Origin: Portunus trituberculatus
Taxonomy: Eukaryota > Arthropoda > Malacostraca > Decapoda > Portunidae
Direction: 5' to 3'
Length of the DNA: 64,000 nucleotides
Assembly (NCBI RefSeq): GCF_017591435.1
Contig: NC_059269.1
Location: 1,050,435 to 1,114,434, forward strand
In this document: piece by piece, positions 1 to 15,909 of the stretch
How positions within the stretch are numbered: position 1 is the stretch's first letter
Layout: every line of letters starts with the position of its first letter
Program-made: the position numbers and the translations under genes
Notes under the pieces: generated by a model
Told to the model about the DNA's origin: nothing
Databases searched by the model: none
Seen by the model: only the letters and a program-made list of their open reading frames with translations

Positions 1-33
1 CTCACATCTATGTAGTTTGTATCTGAGAACATT

Positions 34-2742
34 TTAAATAACTCTATCATATCCTCTTATACATCTCCTCTCAAATGAAAACATGTTTAATTCCTTTAAT
101 CTATCTCTATACTCCAGGCGCTTTAATGCTGGTATCATCCTAGTTGCTCTTCTCTGAACTGCTTCTAACATGTTGATATCCTGCCTATAGTGGGGTGACC
201 AGGCCTGTATGCAATACTCTAAATGGGGCCTAACATAGGAATTATATAAGCTACGCACCACTTCCTTACTTTTATAACTAACATTTCTATTTATAAAACC
301 CAGGATCCTATTTGCCCTATTTCTTGCTTCTAAACATTGCTTTGAAAATTTCATAGTCCTGTCTATCACTACTCCTAAATCCTTTCCTTCCTCTACTGCC
401 TCTAGCCAACATCCCTCCATCTCATAGTTAAAGTTTGTGTTGTCTTTACCTAAATGCATAACCTGACACTTTTAGAATTAAACTCCATCTGCCACCTGTC
501 TGCCCATGCTATCAGCCTGTCCAGGTCTCGTTGTATTCTGTAATTGTCCTTTTCACCCTGTACTGCACATGCTATCTTAGTATCATCTGCAAACTTTGAT
601 ACTTTGCTACTAATTCCTATATCTAAATCGTTAATGTACACCAAGAAAAGAAGAGGTCCTAGCACTGATCCTTGGGGTACCCCACTAACCACTTCCTTCC
701 ACTCAGACATTGCCCCATTTAATACTACTCTCTGTTTCCTATCAGAAAGCCATTCACTAATCCAATCAACTAACCTACCCCTATCCCATGTAGTCTCAAT
801 TTGTACACTAGCCTCCTATGCGGTACCTTATCAAACGCCTTGCTAAAATCTAGATATATAACATCTATGCTATTTCCATCATCTAACTCCTTGGTAATAT
901 ATTCTAAGATATCGAGCAAATTTGTAAGACAGGACCTCCCTGATCTAAAGCCATGTTGGGTATCTCTAATTAATCTATTCTCATTTAAATGCTCCCAAAT
1001 ACTACCCTTAATGATTTTCTCTAGTATCTTACATACTATACTAGTTAAACTGATCGGTCTATAATTATTCGCATCATCCTTCCTACCTTTTTAAATATTG
1101 GAGTAACATTAGCTAACTTCCAGTCCTGAGGTATCTCAGCAAACCTAAGTGATCTTTCAAAGATTAACTTAAGTGCTTCAGAAATACTGTCTACACCCTC
1201 CCTAAGTACTCTGGCATGTAGCTCATCAGGACCACTAGCTTTCCTATCGTCTAGTTCAAGAATAAATTTCCTAATAATTCCCGGTTTTATATCAATATTT
1301 TCTAAAGCTCTTAAACTACTCGTCGCACTGTTTGTAACAGGATTTCCTATTCTTTCCTAGTAAATACTGAAGAAAATTGTTCATTCAATAATTCTACTAT
1401 GTCTTCATTTTGATCCACTACTACACCATCTTTTCTGAGTGGTCCAATCCTATCCTTATTTCTTTTATCACTGACCTTGTAATAACTATATAATTTTTGG
1501 GATCTTTACTCCCAGCTCTAGCTAGTTTTATCTCTGCCTGCCTTTTACTTTTTTTATAACCTTACTCAAATCATCTCTGACCTGTCTGTACCTAATCAAA
1601 TCTACATCTTCCCACTTTTCTGCAACTCTCTGTATGCCCTCTTCTTCTCTCTGATCTGGCTACCTATCTCATGAGTCCACCATAATGGCTTCCTGTTTCT
1701 CTGCCTTATATCTTTGTAAGGGATACACTGCATCACTATACCCTTTACTACAACCTTAAAAATATCCCACATCTCCTGTGCAGTTTTATTTCCAAAACTA
1801 TCTTCCCAGTTTACCTCTCCTAATAACTGACGTAACCTACCATAATTGCCTTTCTGATAGTTTGGGACTCTAGTCTTATTCACTATATTATCCCTACTGG
1901 AATTAATGATAAATCTAATTATATGATGGTCACTGTTTGCTAAAGTCTCTCCTACCTCAACTTCCTTTAAACAATGCTCAATATTTGTTAGTACTATGTC
2001 TAAAACCTTCCTCCCCCTAGTAGGTTTATCTACCATCTGCACTAAATAGTTATCCTGAAAACTTTCCATAAACTTATTTTCACTAGCATCTCCTACCATC
2101 CTCTCCCAGTTTACTGACTTAAGATTAAAATCCCTAAGATAATTGTCTGACTAGTACACCCCTATTTATCTCATCTACCATAAGGTTGTCTACATCTGCT
2201 GACTGGTTAGGTGGTCTATAAAAGCTCCTACTCTAATAACCTTACTTTTGTTTACTCTAACATCCAGCCATAAGGACTCTACTCTGTTATCTACCTTAAT
2301 ACCATTAACCTGACTGGAAATGAAGGATTTTTTACATAAATAACTACTCCTCCACCTATCCTACCAATTCTCTGGTGTAAATACATAATGTATCCATCTA
2401 CTTCATATTCTTTCCTATTTTCCTAAACTTTTCCTCATTTACCCATGCCTCTGTGACACATACAACATCTAAGTCCTCCTCAACTATATAACTAGATAAC
2501 TCGTCCTTCTTGTTCCTAAGACTCCTGGCATTTACATAAAAACATTTAAGTCCTGCTACCTTCCTAGATGCTGTCTCCTTATTTGGAATCCTAATCTTAT
2601 TCTCTCCTATTTGCACCTGGAAATCTTTCCTAATCTTTTCACTATCTCTGTTTATCCTATCTAATTTATGTCTAGCATCTTTCTTCTGGAATGCATTTGC
2701 TACCTCACCCCCTACACTCCATCCCAACTCCCCTCCAGACAT
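34..2742 (-). pseudogene. LINE ORF2: endonuclease and reverse transcriptase, multiply broken
   Basis: From 2742 downward the minus strand encodes an apurinic-like endonuclease start (FYVNARSLRNKKDELSSY, then VCVTEAW). Its C-terminal part (SDHHIIRF; 2099-1602) follows in another segment. The RT region between 1600 and 710 is legible only in pieces. An open piece at 710-450 has GVPQGSVLGPLLFLVYINDL and the catalytic FADD (582-593). The thumb/C-terminal part (459-34) has YVRPHLEYCIQAWSP followed by the usual AVQRRATRMIP motif. Together these are typical of Jockey/CR1-group LINEs. Stops and frame changes near 460, 1100-1600 and 2100-2400 make it a pseudogene. Confidence 0.85.
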
Positions 2743-3840
2743 CCACTCAGCACATCCACACCCTTCCTACTCAGATGCACACCATCCCTAGCATACAAAT
2801 CCCTTCGCCCATAGAACCTATCCCATACATCCACAAAGCTGACACCCACATCCTTACACATCCCTTTTACCCGATCATTCACACCAATGGCTCTAGACAA
2901 CCATTCCTGCTAACATACACACGAGGCAAGATTCCTGACACTACACACCTCCTACCACTCTCCCTTATCTTGCCTAACATTTCCCGAAATCTTGCCACTA
3001 ACTCCTCCGACCCACCTGCTCTGACATCGTTCCCACCTACGTGCAAAACTACTACACCCTCCCTCTCCATCCCCCCAACCCTCTTCTGCACCTCCTCACT
3101 CACTGCCTTCACACCTGCACCAGGCATACACACGTTCGTCCTCCTATCCCTGTCTTTCCCACAGAAAGTGCTATCTAAATACCTAACCTGAGAGTCACCC
3201 ACCACACACACCTGAGGTGTGCTAGGCACAACCATCCTCCTCCTCTCCTCTACCCCCTTCTTTCTCCTTTCACTCACCACAACCACTTCATTCACTCCAC
3301 TCTCACTCTCCCTCCCCTCCAACAAACCGAACCTATTTTCACACTCAACAGGTTTAGTCCTATCCTCCCTAACTGCCTCCGCTTTCCTTCCCTCGCAACC
3401 TGCCATCTCTGCCCATCCTGACTACTATCTTTCCCAGTCTGGCTCGCCTGCTCCCTCTTCCCCACTCTGCTCTTCCCGACAGAGGGCCAAGCCACCCTGT
3501 CGCCCTCAGAAGGTCCAACCTTCGGCCTAACACTGATCTCCTGCCTAATTTTTTCCACTGCCTCCCCAAGCCTCTTAACCTCCTCCTTCAACTCAAAGAT
3601 GAGAACTTCGTTCGCACTTTTCCCCTCACTTAGCTTTCTGATTTCCTCTCGCAATTCTCGGTGCTCAAGAGAAAGAACTAAATTCTCGCTCTTGAGCCTA
3701 CACACCATACACTCAGAAAAGTCAACGACCTTCCTGTCATGCCCACACATCTCACACACAACAAACTCTCCCAATCCCACCTCAACACTCTCTTTCACGC
3801 ACTCAATCACACTCTGATATACCTCAGTAGCTACCGCCAT
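2712..3840 (-). pseudogene. LINE ORF1: Cys-rich/coiled-coil N-terminus plus SGNH hydrolase-like domain, frameshifted
   Basis: The minus-strand start at 3840 opens with a Cys-rich patch (CEMCGHD followed by CMVC) and then a Leu/Glu-rich stretch that looks like a coiled coil. A frame change near 3400 leads into a domain with GDSQVRYLDS (SGNH block I, catalytic Ser), GGND (block III) and, after another frame change near 2890, DGVHLS (block V with the Asp/His pair). These are the hallmarks of the esterase carried by ORF1 of CR1-type LINEs, where it is thought to act on lipids or membranes during RNP trafficking. The Ser, Gly, Asn and His blocks are all present, but the two frame breaks prevent a full protein. 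ORF2 overlaps its end. Confidence 0.8.
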
Positions 3841-4195
3841 ACTAATTTACAATCTGTTAACTCACAAACAAATAAAAATACTTGGTGACGGCGGGTGGGG
3901 AACCGCGGTGGTGGGGGCCTAAGTGAGGTCAACTAATCCTCTTTCAAGGTCAACTTGACGGTTACAAGCCTAGTCTCCTCGCTCTACCAAAATACTTTTA
4001 ACTCACAAACACTGATTCTAACCACTATTTCACTCTAATCTAACACTTGCAGTACACACTTTCACTTCACTAACACTCAAAAGCACCACACACAAACACC
4101 AAGCACAAACACCACTCGCTAACTATAAAACCACAGCCAAAAACGGAGCGCACACACAACACGTCCACTCGCCACCGCAGCTACCGTCTGAGGCC

Positions 4196-4363
4196 ATGAC
4201 TCCTAAACCTGTGTGTATTCACCTGACGCATGGAGGATCCACTTCCCACCTCCAAATGCTGCCAGATACAGGCGCGGACGTCACAGTCATTGGCCAGCGA
4301 CACCTCAGCATTCTTCAAATCCCCAGGACAGCCTACAGCCTCTACCTCCCGTGCACACGCTGA
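4196..4363 (+). pseudogene. Retroviral-type aspartic protease fragment of gypsy element 1
   Basis: Translation from the ATG at 4196 gives about 55 residues ending at a TGA (4361-4363). They include the aspartic protease active-site signature DTGADVTVIG. This motif in front of a gypsy RT identifies the pol protease. The C-terminal half of the protease continues in a different frame (from about 4370), so a frameshift separates protease and RT here. Confidence 0.75.
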
Positions 4364-6040
4364 CGGCGGACGGTTCAGAGATGGCACCTGCCCTGGGATG
4401 TTTTCAAGCTACCTTACGGCTCGGGCAAAAGTCTTGCATCGCCCAGATCCAAGTTCACGATGGCGTCCAGACCCCACTCCTCTCCTATGGCCACTGCAAG
4501 GAACTGGCCATCATCTCACCGGAGTTCCCGAAGCCGATTCTCAAGGTCAAGCATGTTAACCGGTGCAGCGAGCGGCCTCTCCCTGACATCACGTCTCCAT
4601 ATGCTGCAAAGGAGTACTTCCTTCGTGAGTTTTCAGACGTACTTCTCTCCAAGGAGGATCTGAGGAAGGCTCCCCTGAAGCCCATGGTCGCACAGCCCAT
4701 GCAGATCCACCTGAAGGAGGGCGCTACACCGTTCGCCATTCACACACCACGACAGATCCCCTTCGCATTCCAGCAGCAAGTCAAGAATGAGCTGGACTCC
4801 ATGGTGCGTCAAGGGATAATTGAGCCTGCTGGCGATGAGCCGTCTGCCTGGTGTCACCCCTTGGTCGCCGTGGCTAAGGACAAGGGAGTTCGCATCATGG
4901 TGGACCTCACATAGCTCAATAGCCAGGTTTCTCACCCAGCGCCAACGCCTTATGCCGCTGTCCGCAGAGTCACTCCGTCATCCCACTTCTTCACGACAGC
5001 AGATGCTCTGTGCGGGTACTGGCAGTTGGTACTTGACGAGATGGATTGCCACCTCACAACTTTCATCACCCCGTTCGGCCGGTTTAGGCATTGCCGAGGC
5101 CCCATGGGCTTTGCAGCTACTGGTGAGGCCTACTGCCACCGCAGCGACTTGGCACTCCAAGGGTTGGAGAATTGTGTCAAGGTGGTGGACGACATTCTTC
5201 TCTTTGATGATGCAGAGGATTCATCAGATGCTCAGCAGATGTAGAGAGCACGGGATCACCCTCAACAAGGACAAGTTTTCAGTTGCCGAGCCTCAGGTCC
5301 GATTCTGTGGCTACAACCTCTCCCCCTCTGGCATCTCTGCAGGTGAAGACCACGTCAGTGCAATCCGGGACTTTCCTACGCCCGCGAACTTGACTGACCT
5401 CCGCTCCTTTATGGGCCTAGTGAACCAGCTGTCAGAGTTCAACCCGGACATAGCAGCCGCAGCCCAGCTCCTTCGCTCTCTCTTGAGCCCTAAACGGACG
5501 TTCACTTGGACAGTGGACCATGATGAAGCGTTCAACCACGTCAAGATGGTGCTTCTCCAGCCACCTGTTCTGGCCCACTTTGATCCTGCGTTACCAGTCG
5601 TCCTCCAGATGGATGCCTCCCGCCTTCATGGGATTGGGTACGCTCTCCTGCAAGATCACGGCCAAGGATGCACACGACTAGTTCAGTGTGGCTCACGCTT
5701 CCTCACTGACGCTAAGATGCGCTACACCACCATTGAGCTCGAGCTGCTTGCCGTTGTATGTCCAAGTGTCGGCTCCATCTCATAGGCCTACAGCACTTCA
5801 CGCTGATGACGGATCATCGGCCACTGGCCCCGATCCTGAATGCCTACACGTTGGACGCGATCGAGAATCCCCATCTCCAATGTCTGAAGGAGAAAATCTC
5901 GCCCTACCTTTTCACAGCCGTGTGACGTGCCAGGAAGTTGCTACGCATCCCAGATGCTCTGTTGAGAGCCCCAGTCAGCCACCCCACACCTGAGGACGAG
6001 ATGGCGTGCACTGCTGCCACTTCCCACCTGTGGCATGTCG
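4364..6040 (+). pseudogene. Ty3/gypsy reverse transcriptase and RNase H, broken
   Basis: Sequence from about 4370 encodes a pol linker and the RT N-terminus (EFSDVLLSKEDLRKAPLKP, then MVRQGIIEPAGDEPSAWCHP). A TAG at 4912-4914 interrupts the fingers, but the same frame continues to 5244 through ITPFGRFRH and the catalytic box VVDD (5182-5193, where most families have YVDD or YIDD). A frameshift near 5230 moves the thumb and RNase H connection (ITLNKDKFSVAEPQVRFCGY; FMGLVNQLSEF; VVLQMDASRLHGIGYAL; TTIELELLAVV) into another frame that stops at 5785. RNase H then runs on, broken, to about 6040 (HFTLMTDHRPLAPILNAY). The family assignment is solid; the copy is inactive. Confidence 0.85.
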
Positions 6041-6049
6041 TAGCTGCCA

Positions 6050-7129
6050 ATGCTGAACGCTCTGACCAACACACACCACACCATGACGCCGATCGGACGC
6101 TCCAGGAATTCAGAGCAGCAGCAAGACCCGTCATATGCCCACCTCACTGCCTGTGTGACATCTGGCTTCCCGTCCAACCGGTACGAGCTCCACAGTTCCC
6201 TACTTCCCTACTGGAAGCTCCGCGATCACCTCTACGCAGATGGGGAGCTTGTCCTCTATGGCCAGAGGATCGTGGTTCCTGTAGCTCTCCGCCGCCGCAC
6301 CCTTGCTCGTCTCCATGACAGCCACCGCGGTGTGGAAGCCACTCGCCGTCGGGCGAGGCAGACTGTTTTCTGGCCTGGCATTGACTCTGACATCGCCAAT
6401 ACTGTTCGTGCCTGTGAACCATGTCAAGTCCTCCAGCCGAGCCAACAACAGGAACCCCTGATGTGCGACGACAACCCATCCAGGCCCTTTGAGTCCGTCT
6501 CCGCAGACTTCTTCACAGTCGCTGGCAAGTCCTTTCTTGTCATTGCGGACAGACTCTCGGGATGGCCTGTGGTCGTCCCATGTGGTGCGGACACCACAGC
6601 CACACGCACCATCCAGATGTTCTGCCACTATTTCCGGGAAGTGGGTGTCCCCCTCCGTCTCCGCACTGATGGCGGGCCCCAGTTTGCCAGCGCAGACTTC
6701 CAGAACTTCATGGAGCGCTGGGGTGTTCACCACATAGTGACTTCGCCGCACTATCCCCAGTCTAATGGCCATGCTGAGGCGGCTGTCAAGTCGGTGAAGC
6801 ATCTCATCTTGAAGACAGCCCCCTCTGGCAACATTGATACGGAGGAGTTTGCCAGAGGTCTCCTGGAGCTGCGTAACACTCCCAACTATACAGGACGGTC
6901 CCTTCGCAACACCTCTATGGCCACCCTCTTTGGTCCTGCGTCCCTGCCCACCCAGAGTCCTTCTCCGCAGACTGGCAGGCCAAGACGGAGGACTGCGACC
7001 GCTGCGCTGCCGCCCGAGCTGAACAGGTGCAGGCTCAGTATGACAAGCACGCCAAGCCTCTCCCCTAGCTGTGCATTGGAGCTCAGTCCGCATCCAGGAC
7101 CCTGTGTCTCAGGTGCAGGCTCAGTATGA
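6050..7129 (+). pseudogene. Ty3/gypsy integrase of element 1
   Basis: A 359-codon open frame holds the integrase. The N-terminal HHCC zinc-binding module reads LHDSHRG...CEPCQ. The DDE core follows, with a first Asp in SVSADFF, a second in RTDGGPQFAS and a Glu in PQSNGHAEAAVK, so all three catalytic acids are visible. The last roughly 60 codons drift out of the family pattern, and the true C-terminus seems to continue in a neighbouring frame toward the purine tract at 7394. It would integrate the cDNA, but the broken upstream pol means it cannot work in this copy. Of all the pol parts it is the best preserved. Confidence 0.85.
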
Positions 7130-7393
7130 CGCTGGGACAAGGTCGGTGTGGTCATGGGCCACAGCAGGAACAGGGAATATGATGTTCGTCTCCCCAGCGG
7201 ACGTGTCTGGCGATGCAACCACCATCTCCTGTGCCCAGTGCCGCCCCATGGTGATGATCCTCTCCACCATATCCCTGTGGTCCCTTGGTCAGATGAGAAA
7301 AGTCCGTCTGCTTTACTTGCTCCCCCAGTTGCCCCACGTCGTTCCCAGTGGCTCATGGAAAAGAGTTCCGCTTGAGACAGTGCTACGAGCGTG

Positions 7394-7600
7394 AGGGGGG
7401 GAGGGAGGTGTGGATATGTAATGTAATGTATCATATGTATTCCCTGTACCTCTGATTATTGTACGCCTGGCAACCCACCCTAAGCCTCAGTCTGGCTGGC
7501 GTCTCCAAGGCAGGCACACGTACGGGGTCCTTTCAAGGCTTTCTCTGTGTTCCTCTACCTGAATACACCTACTACAGTGGCTGTACTGTCTCGACAGCTA
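7394..7600 (+). repeat. Polypurine tract and putative 3' LTR start of gypsy element 1
   Basis: A 15-base purine run (7394-7408) is followed at once by TGTGGATATG at 7409. This is the expected plus-strand primer and LTR start with TG. No second copy of this LTR is present for comparison, so the right edge (before about 7605) is inferred from where gypsy element 2 RT begins. Confidence 0.55.
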
Positions 7601-7604
7601 CCCA

Positions 7605-13046
<5,442 letters not shown>

Positions 13047-13299
13047 CAGTATACATTCACTCATACACACTGTACAACACACATGCACTTTCTTATATTT
13101 CAATACTTTCTACACTGACGATTCACAAGTACACACATGATACAAGAACACCTTCACATATCAATCATGTTATTCATCTCATCTTTAAAACTATTGTAAT
13201 AACCTTATGGTTTTACAAAAAAAAGATAATCCATACAAACCACTTATTAGTCGAGATCACTCTACACCATCACAGGTAGAGATAATCCACACAATAGGA

Positions 13300-13700
13300 G
13301 CACGATAAATAACAAGGCACTAGGAAGTTCCAAGTATGAAAATGATTTAGGAGTCATAGTCAGGTCTGATTTCAGTCAAAGGAAGCAATTCATAGAGGCT
13401 AGAAATAAGGCGAATAGGATACTAGGATTAATTTCTAGGAATATTAAAAGCAGAAGTCTCAAAGTGATACTAAAATTATACTTACCGTTGGTCAGCCCAC
13501 ATCTTGACTATGCAATGCAATTCTGGTCCCTACAGTATTGGAAGGATATATCTCTATTGGAGTCAGTGCAAAGGAGGATATCTAAAAAGGTACGGGGAAT
13601 GAGGGATATTCCCTATGAAGCGAGATTGAAGAAACTCAATTTGCATTCCTTAAGGCAGGTTCACAGATGTCAATATCCGACTGAAATTGTAAATCGGTAG
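13300..13700 (+). pseudogene. LINE reverse transcriptase C-terminal fragment (Jockey/CR1 group)
   Basis: The plus strand encodes KYENDLGVIVRSDF, then EARNKANRILGLISRNI, and at 13464-13700 LYLPLVSPHLDYAMQFWS followed by LLESVQRRISKKVRGM. This is the thumb/C-terminal block of a Jockey/CR1-type LINE, similar in layout to the minus-strand piece at 34-459. It is 5'-truncated and ends shortly after the conserved LLESVQRR block. Confidence 0.75.
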
Positions 13701-13756
13701 AGTTTCTGACTGAATATTGGTGCCTAGCAACTTGAAAAACCAGTCACAAAACAAGA

Positions 13757-13782
13757 CCAACATGTTGGTCTTGTTCAGTCGA
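13757..13782. repeat. Perfect 26-bp palindrome
   Basis: AACAAGACCAACATG followed by its mirror TTGGTCTTGTT forms a perfect inverted repeat just after the LINE fragment. Its role is unknown; the centre of a lost inverted-repeat element is possible. A short (TTGA)n run follows at about 13846-13863. Confidence 0.7.
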
Positions 13783-14169
13783 TTTACAATTTTGTTTATG
13801 TTGTGATGTCACGGAGAAAGGTTTGAAAATATGGTATTGATGTAGATTGATTGATTGATTGATAACTTTATTCTTGTAGTAATGTATACAACAAAGGAGG
13901 GTCATGCCAACCCCTCTAGAATTATGGCAGATAGGTTTCAAGGATCAGTCAGGTGGAGCTGCAGCTTGTCCCACCACACGTCTGGCACCTGTGTCCTTAC
14001 TCCTTAACTTCCTGCACCATGAACTTGGGATAGCCCAAGGATTCTAAAAGGATATACAGGTTCAATGGGAGGGCTGGAGGAATCGATTAGGGATTGGAGC
14101 TAGCAAGATATGGCACGTGGATCACAGGCAGCAAGTGGGAGAGGGATGGGGGGATCCATCAGCAGGGGA

Positions 14170-14560
14170 CGACGAGCGCCATTACAAAATTTAAACAGTC
14201 AGTCAATCACGGGAAGGAACGCAAGCTACAGCAGCTATCATCTGCCTCCACTTGGGCCACACCACAATCGGTGCTCACTTGCACCGCTTACGTCTGTCTC
14301 CTAGCTGATTCCTTCTGTCCTTGGTGTAGAACTACCCCTGAGACCATGGAACTTTTCCTGCTCCACTGCCCAAGCTTCCACTCCCACCACACAGCATTCC
14401 TGGCTCCTGGCTCTCTGCCCTAGGCATCACAACACTCGATCTGCCCATCCTCCTAGCAGCCTCAGGCGTCCACCCCTCCCGGCAACCTGCTGACCTTGGC
14501 CTTACTTGTGCCTTCTTGAAGAACACCAGCCAACTACTACATCTGTGATACCCGCACAGG
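14170..14560 (+). pseudogene. LINE C-terminal zinc-knuckle fragment
   Basis: The frame through 14094-14423 carries CPWCRTTPETMELFLLHCP, the CxxC...H...C zinc-knuckle found at the C-terminus of many LINE ORF2 proteins, followed by a conserved Leu/Arg-rich tail. The same fragment family occurs twice more in this window, inside an inverted pair of DNA elements (about 57606-57810 and 58215-58415). Confidence 0.65.
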
Positions 14561-14674
14561 ACTCCCTCAGGGCTCATAAGGATCCATAGTTCTTCGCAGC
14601 CTTAACACTTACATCAACAAAGCAAGCCACAGCAGTTGTTGCCTTTGTGGCAAAAGCAAGAAAACGCATACACA

Positions 14675-14684
<10 letters not shown>

Positions 14685-14757
<73 letters not shown>
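14685..14757. repeat. (TG)n/(TA)n microsatellite
   Basis: A short TG run is followed by about 70 bases of TA repeats. Confidence 0.95.
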
Positions 14758-14761
<4 letters not shown>

Positions 14762-14869
14762 CATGTTTTATTTGCCTTAAAAGTTCATAAACACGAGAGA
14801 AAGGAGGGAAAAAAAAGGGGTGGGGAATATGGGAGAAATCTTTATAAGTTACTCCTGAAAACGTTTTCT

Positions 14870-15188
14870 ATGAAAGTGCTCGCTACCACAGATGGCAGCG
14901 CAGCCGCTGTCCTCCTAACTTTAACCCACACCACAACTTCCTTCTTAGATATTCCTTCAGATAGCCACACCAGTTTCACCTGAATGAGCTCCTCAGCCAT
15001 AGTGGCGAGTTTGTCCTGTACTTGCTCAAGTGTCCGAGGAGCCCCAGTTCCCTACTCCTCCTACTCCTCATCCGTGTCCATGTCATTGGAGTCTAACAGG
15101 TCTTCAACTTCAGAGGCGGACTCGGACTGTGAAGGCATGCTATCTGGCACAGGCAGGGACTGGGCCGGGGCCAGTAGGGGCAGCAGCT
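14870..15188 (-). pseudogene. Acidic coding fragment of unknown origin (possible retroelement ORF1)
   Basis: On the minus strand from 15188 down, the sequence reads MPSQSESASEVEDLLDSNDM and then a stretch with RTLEQVQDKLATMAEELIQV, interrupted by a stop near 15060. Length, acidity and the heptad-like Leu spacing resemble the N-terminal part of a LINE or gag-like ORF1, but I do not recognise the family. It lies directly next to the poly(A) side of the LINE tail at 15189, so that tail may have inserted into it. Confidence 0.3.
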
Positions 15189-15430
15189 TTTTTTTTTTTT
15201 TTATGCAAGAGGGAAACTAGCCATGGGCAACAGATTATTTTAAAAAAGGGCCCACTTCAAATGGAAGTTCCCCTAAAAGACTGGTAAAGAATTAGCCGAA
15301 AGATAGGGACAAATGTCTTGAAACCTCCCTCTTAAAAGAAATCAAGTCGTAGGAAGATGGAAATACAGAAGCAGGCAAAGAGTTCCAGAGTTTACCAAAG
15401 AAGGTATATGAATGATTGAGAATACTGATT
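15189..15430 (-). mobile_element. LINE family X, 3' end (right-hand half of a split copy)
   Basis: On the minus strand this holds the last ORF2 codons (GKLWNSLPASVFPSSYDL, then FKREVSRHL), a 3' untranslated region and an A-tail, seen as a T run at 15189-15202. It matches the ends of the copies at 36441-37810 (minus) and 63059-63848 (plus). Its upstream half lies 7.7 kb away at 23169-23610; the DIRS element sits between the two. Confidence 0.85.
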
Positions 15431-15480
15431 TCACTTCACGATAATTTAACTGTGTCACAACGGATTCAATGAGATGCCCG
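15431..15480 (+). repeat. DIRS left inverted terminal repeat
   Basis: TTCACGATAATTTAACTG plus TGTCAC and ATGAGATGCCC match the reverse complement of the right end (TTCACGAAGAGTTTAACTG, GCGTCAC, ATGAGATGCCC; from about 23150 down). The left copy seems about 35 bp shorter than the right one. Confidence 0.75.
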
Positions 15481-15634
15481 CGACTCAGGGTTGCCAACTG
15501 GCAGTTTTCATTACCAGATTTACCACAATCTGGTAATAAAAAACGAGTTTGGTAATGAATTACTGTGTTTTGGCAATCTGGTAATGGGAGTGTAAAAATT
15601 TGGTAATAAGTGAATATGTAAAGAAATAGGAATA

Positions 15635-15759
<125 letters not shown>

Positions 15760-15909
15760 CTAGATCACGTTCAGTTCCAGTATGGGACGGGGCTCTTACA
15801 GGCCCACGGACAACACGCCTATTCGCCTAACAGCGAGCCAGTCTTCATCCTGCCATCGTATGTGGTGCTTGTGATTTAGGTTTTGGAAGTATAACATTGG
15901 TGATACGAC

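Larger units (their letters stand above)
1..4100 (-). mobile_element. Non-LTR retrotransposon (CR1-like, SGNH-type ORF1), 3' end outside the window
   Basis: Reading the minus strand from about 4100 down to 1 gives a LINE in the expected order: 5' untranslated region, ORF1 (zinc-finger-like/coiled coil plus SGNH hydrolase), ORF2 endonuclease, then reverse transcriptase. The 3' end runs off the left edge. ORF1 with an SGNH esterase is known from CR1/L2-group LINEs, and the RT has the FADD form of the catalytic box. Several frameshifts and stops show the copy is dead. The 5' boundary lies somewhere between 3841 and 4190, where Ty3/gypsy protease sequence begins; I cannot place it exactly. Confidence 0.85.
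4196..7600 (+). mobile_element. Ty3/gypsy LTR retrotransposon 1, 5'-truncated (no gag, no 5' LTR)
   Basis: The plus strand carries, in Ty3/gypsy order, an aspartic protease (4196-4363), RT and RNase H (about 4364-6040) and integrase (about 6050-7129). A purine-rich tract (7394-7408) follows, and then a TGTGGATATG start that fits a 3' LTR. No gag and no 5' LTR are seen; the protease begins almost at the junction with the preceding LINE. The LTR end is not certain: from about 7605 the sequence is already RT of a second gypsy element, so the LTR is at most about 200 bp or is truncated. Confidence 0.8.

Noticed and set aside
6200..7093. A 297-codon minus-strand open frame
   Set aside because: It is the antisense shadow of the gypsy integrase in GC-rich sequence and has no recognisable domain.
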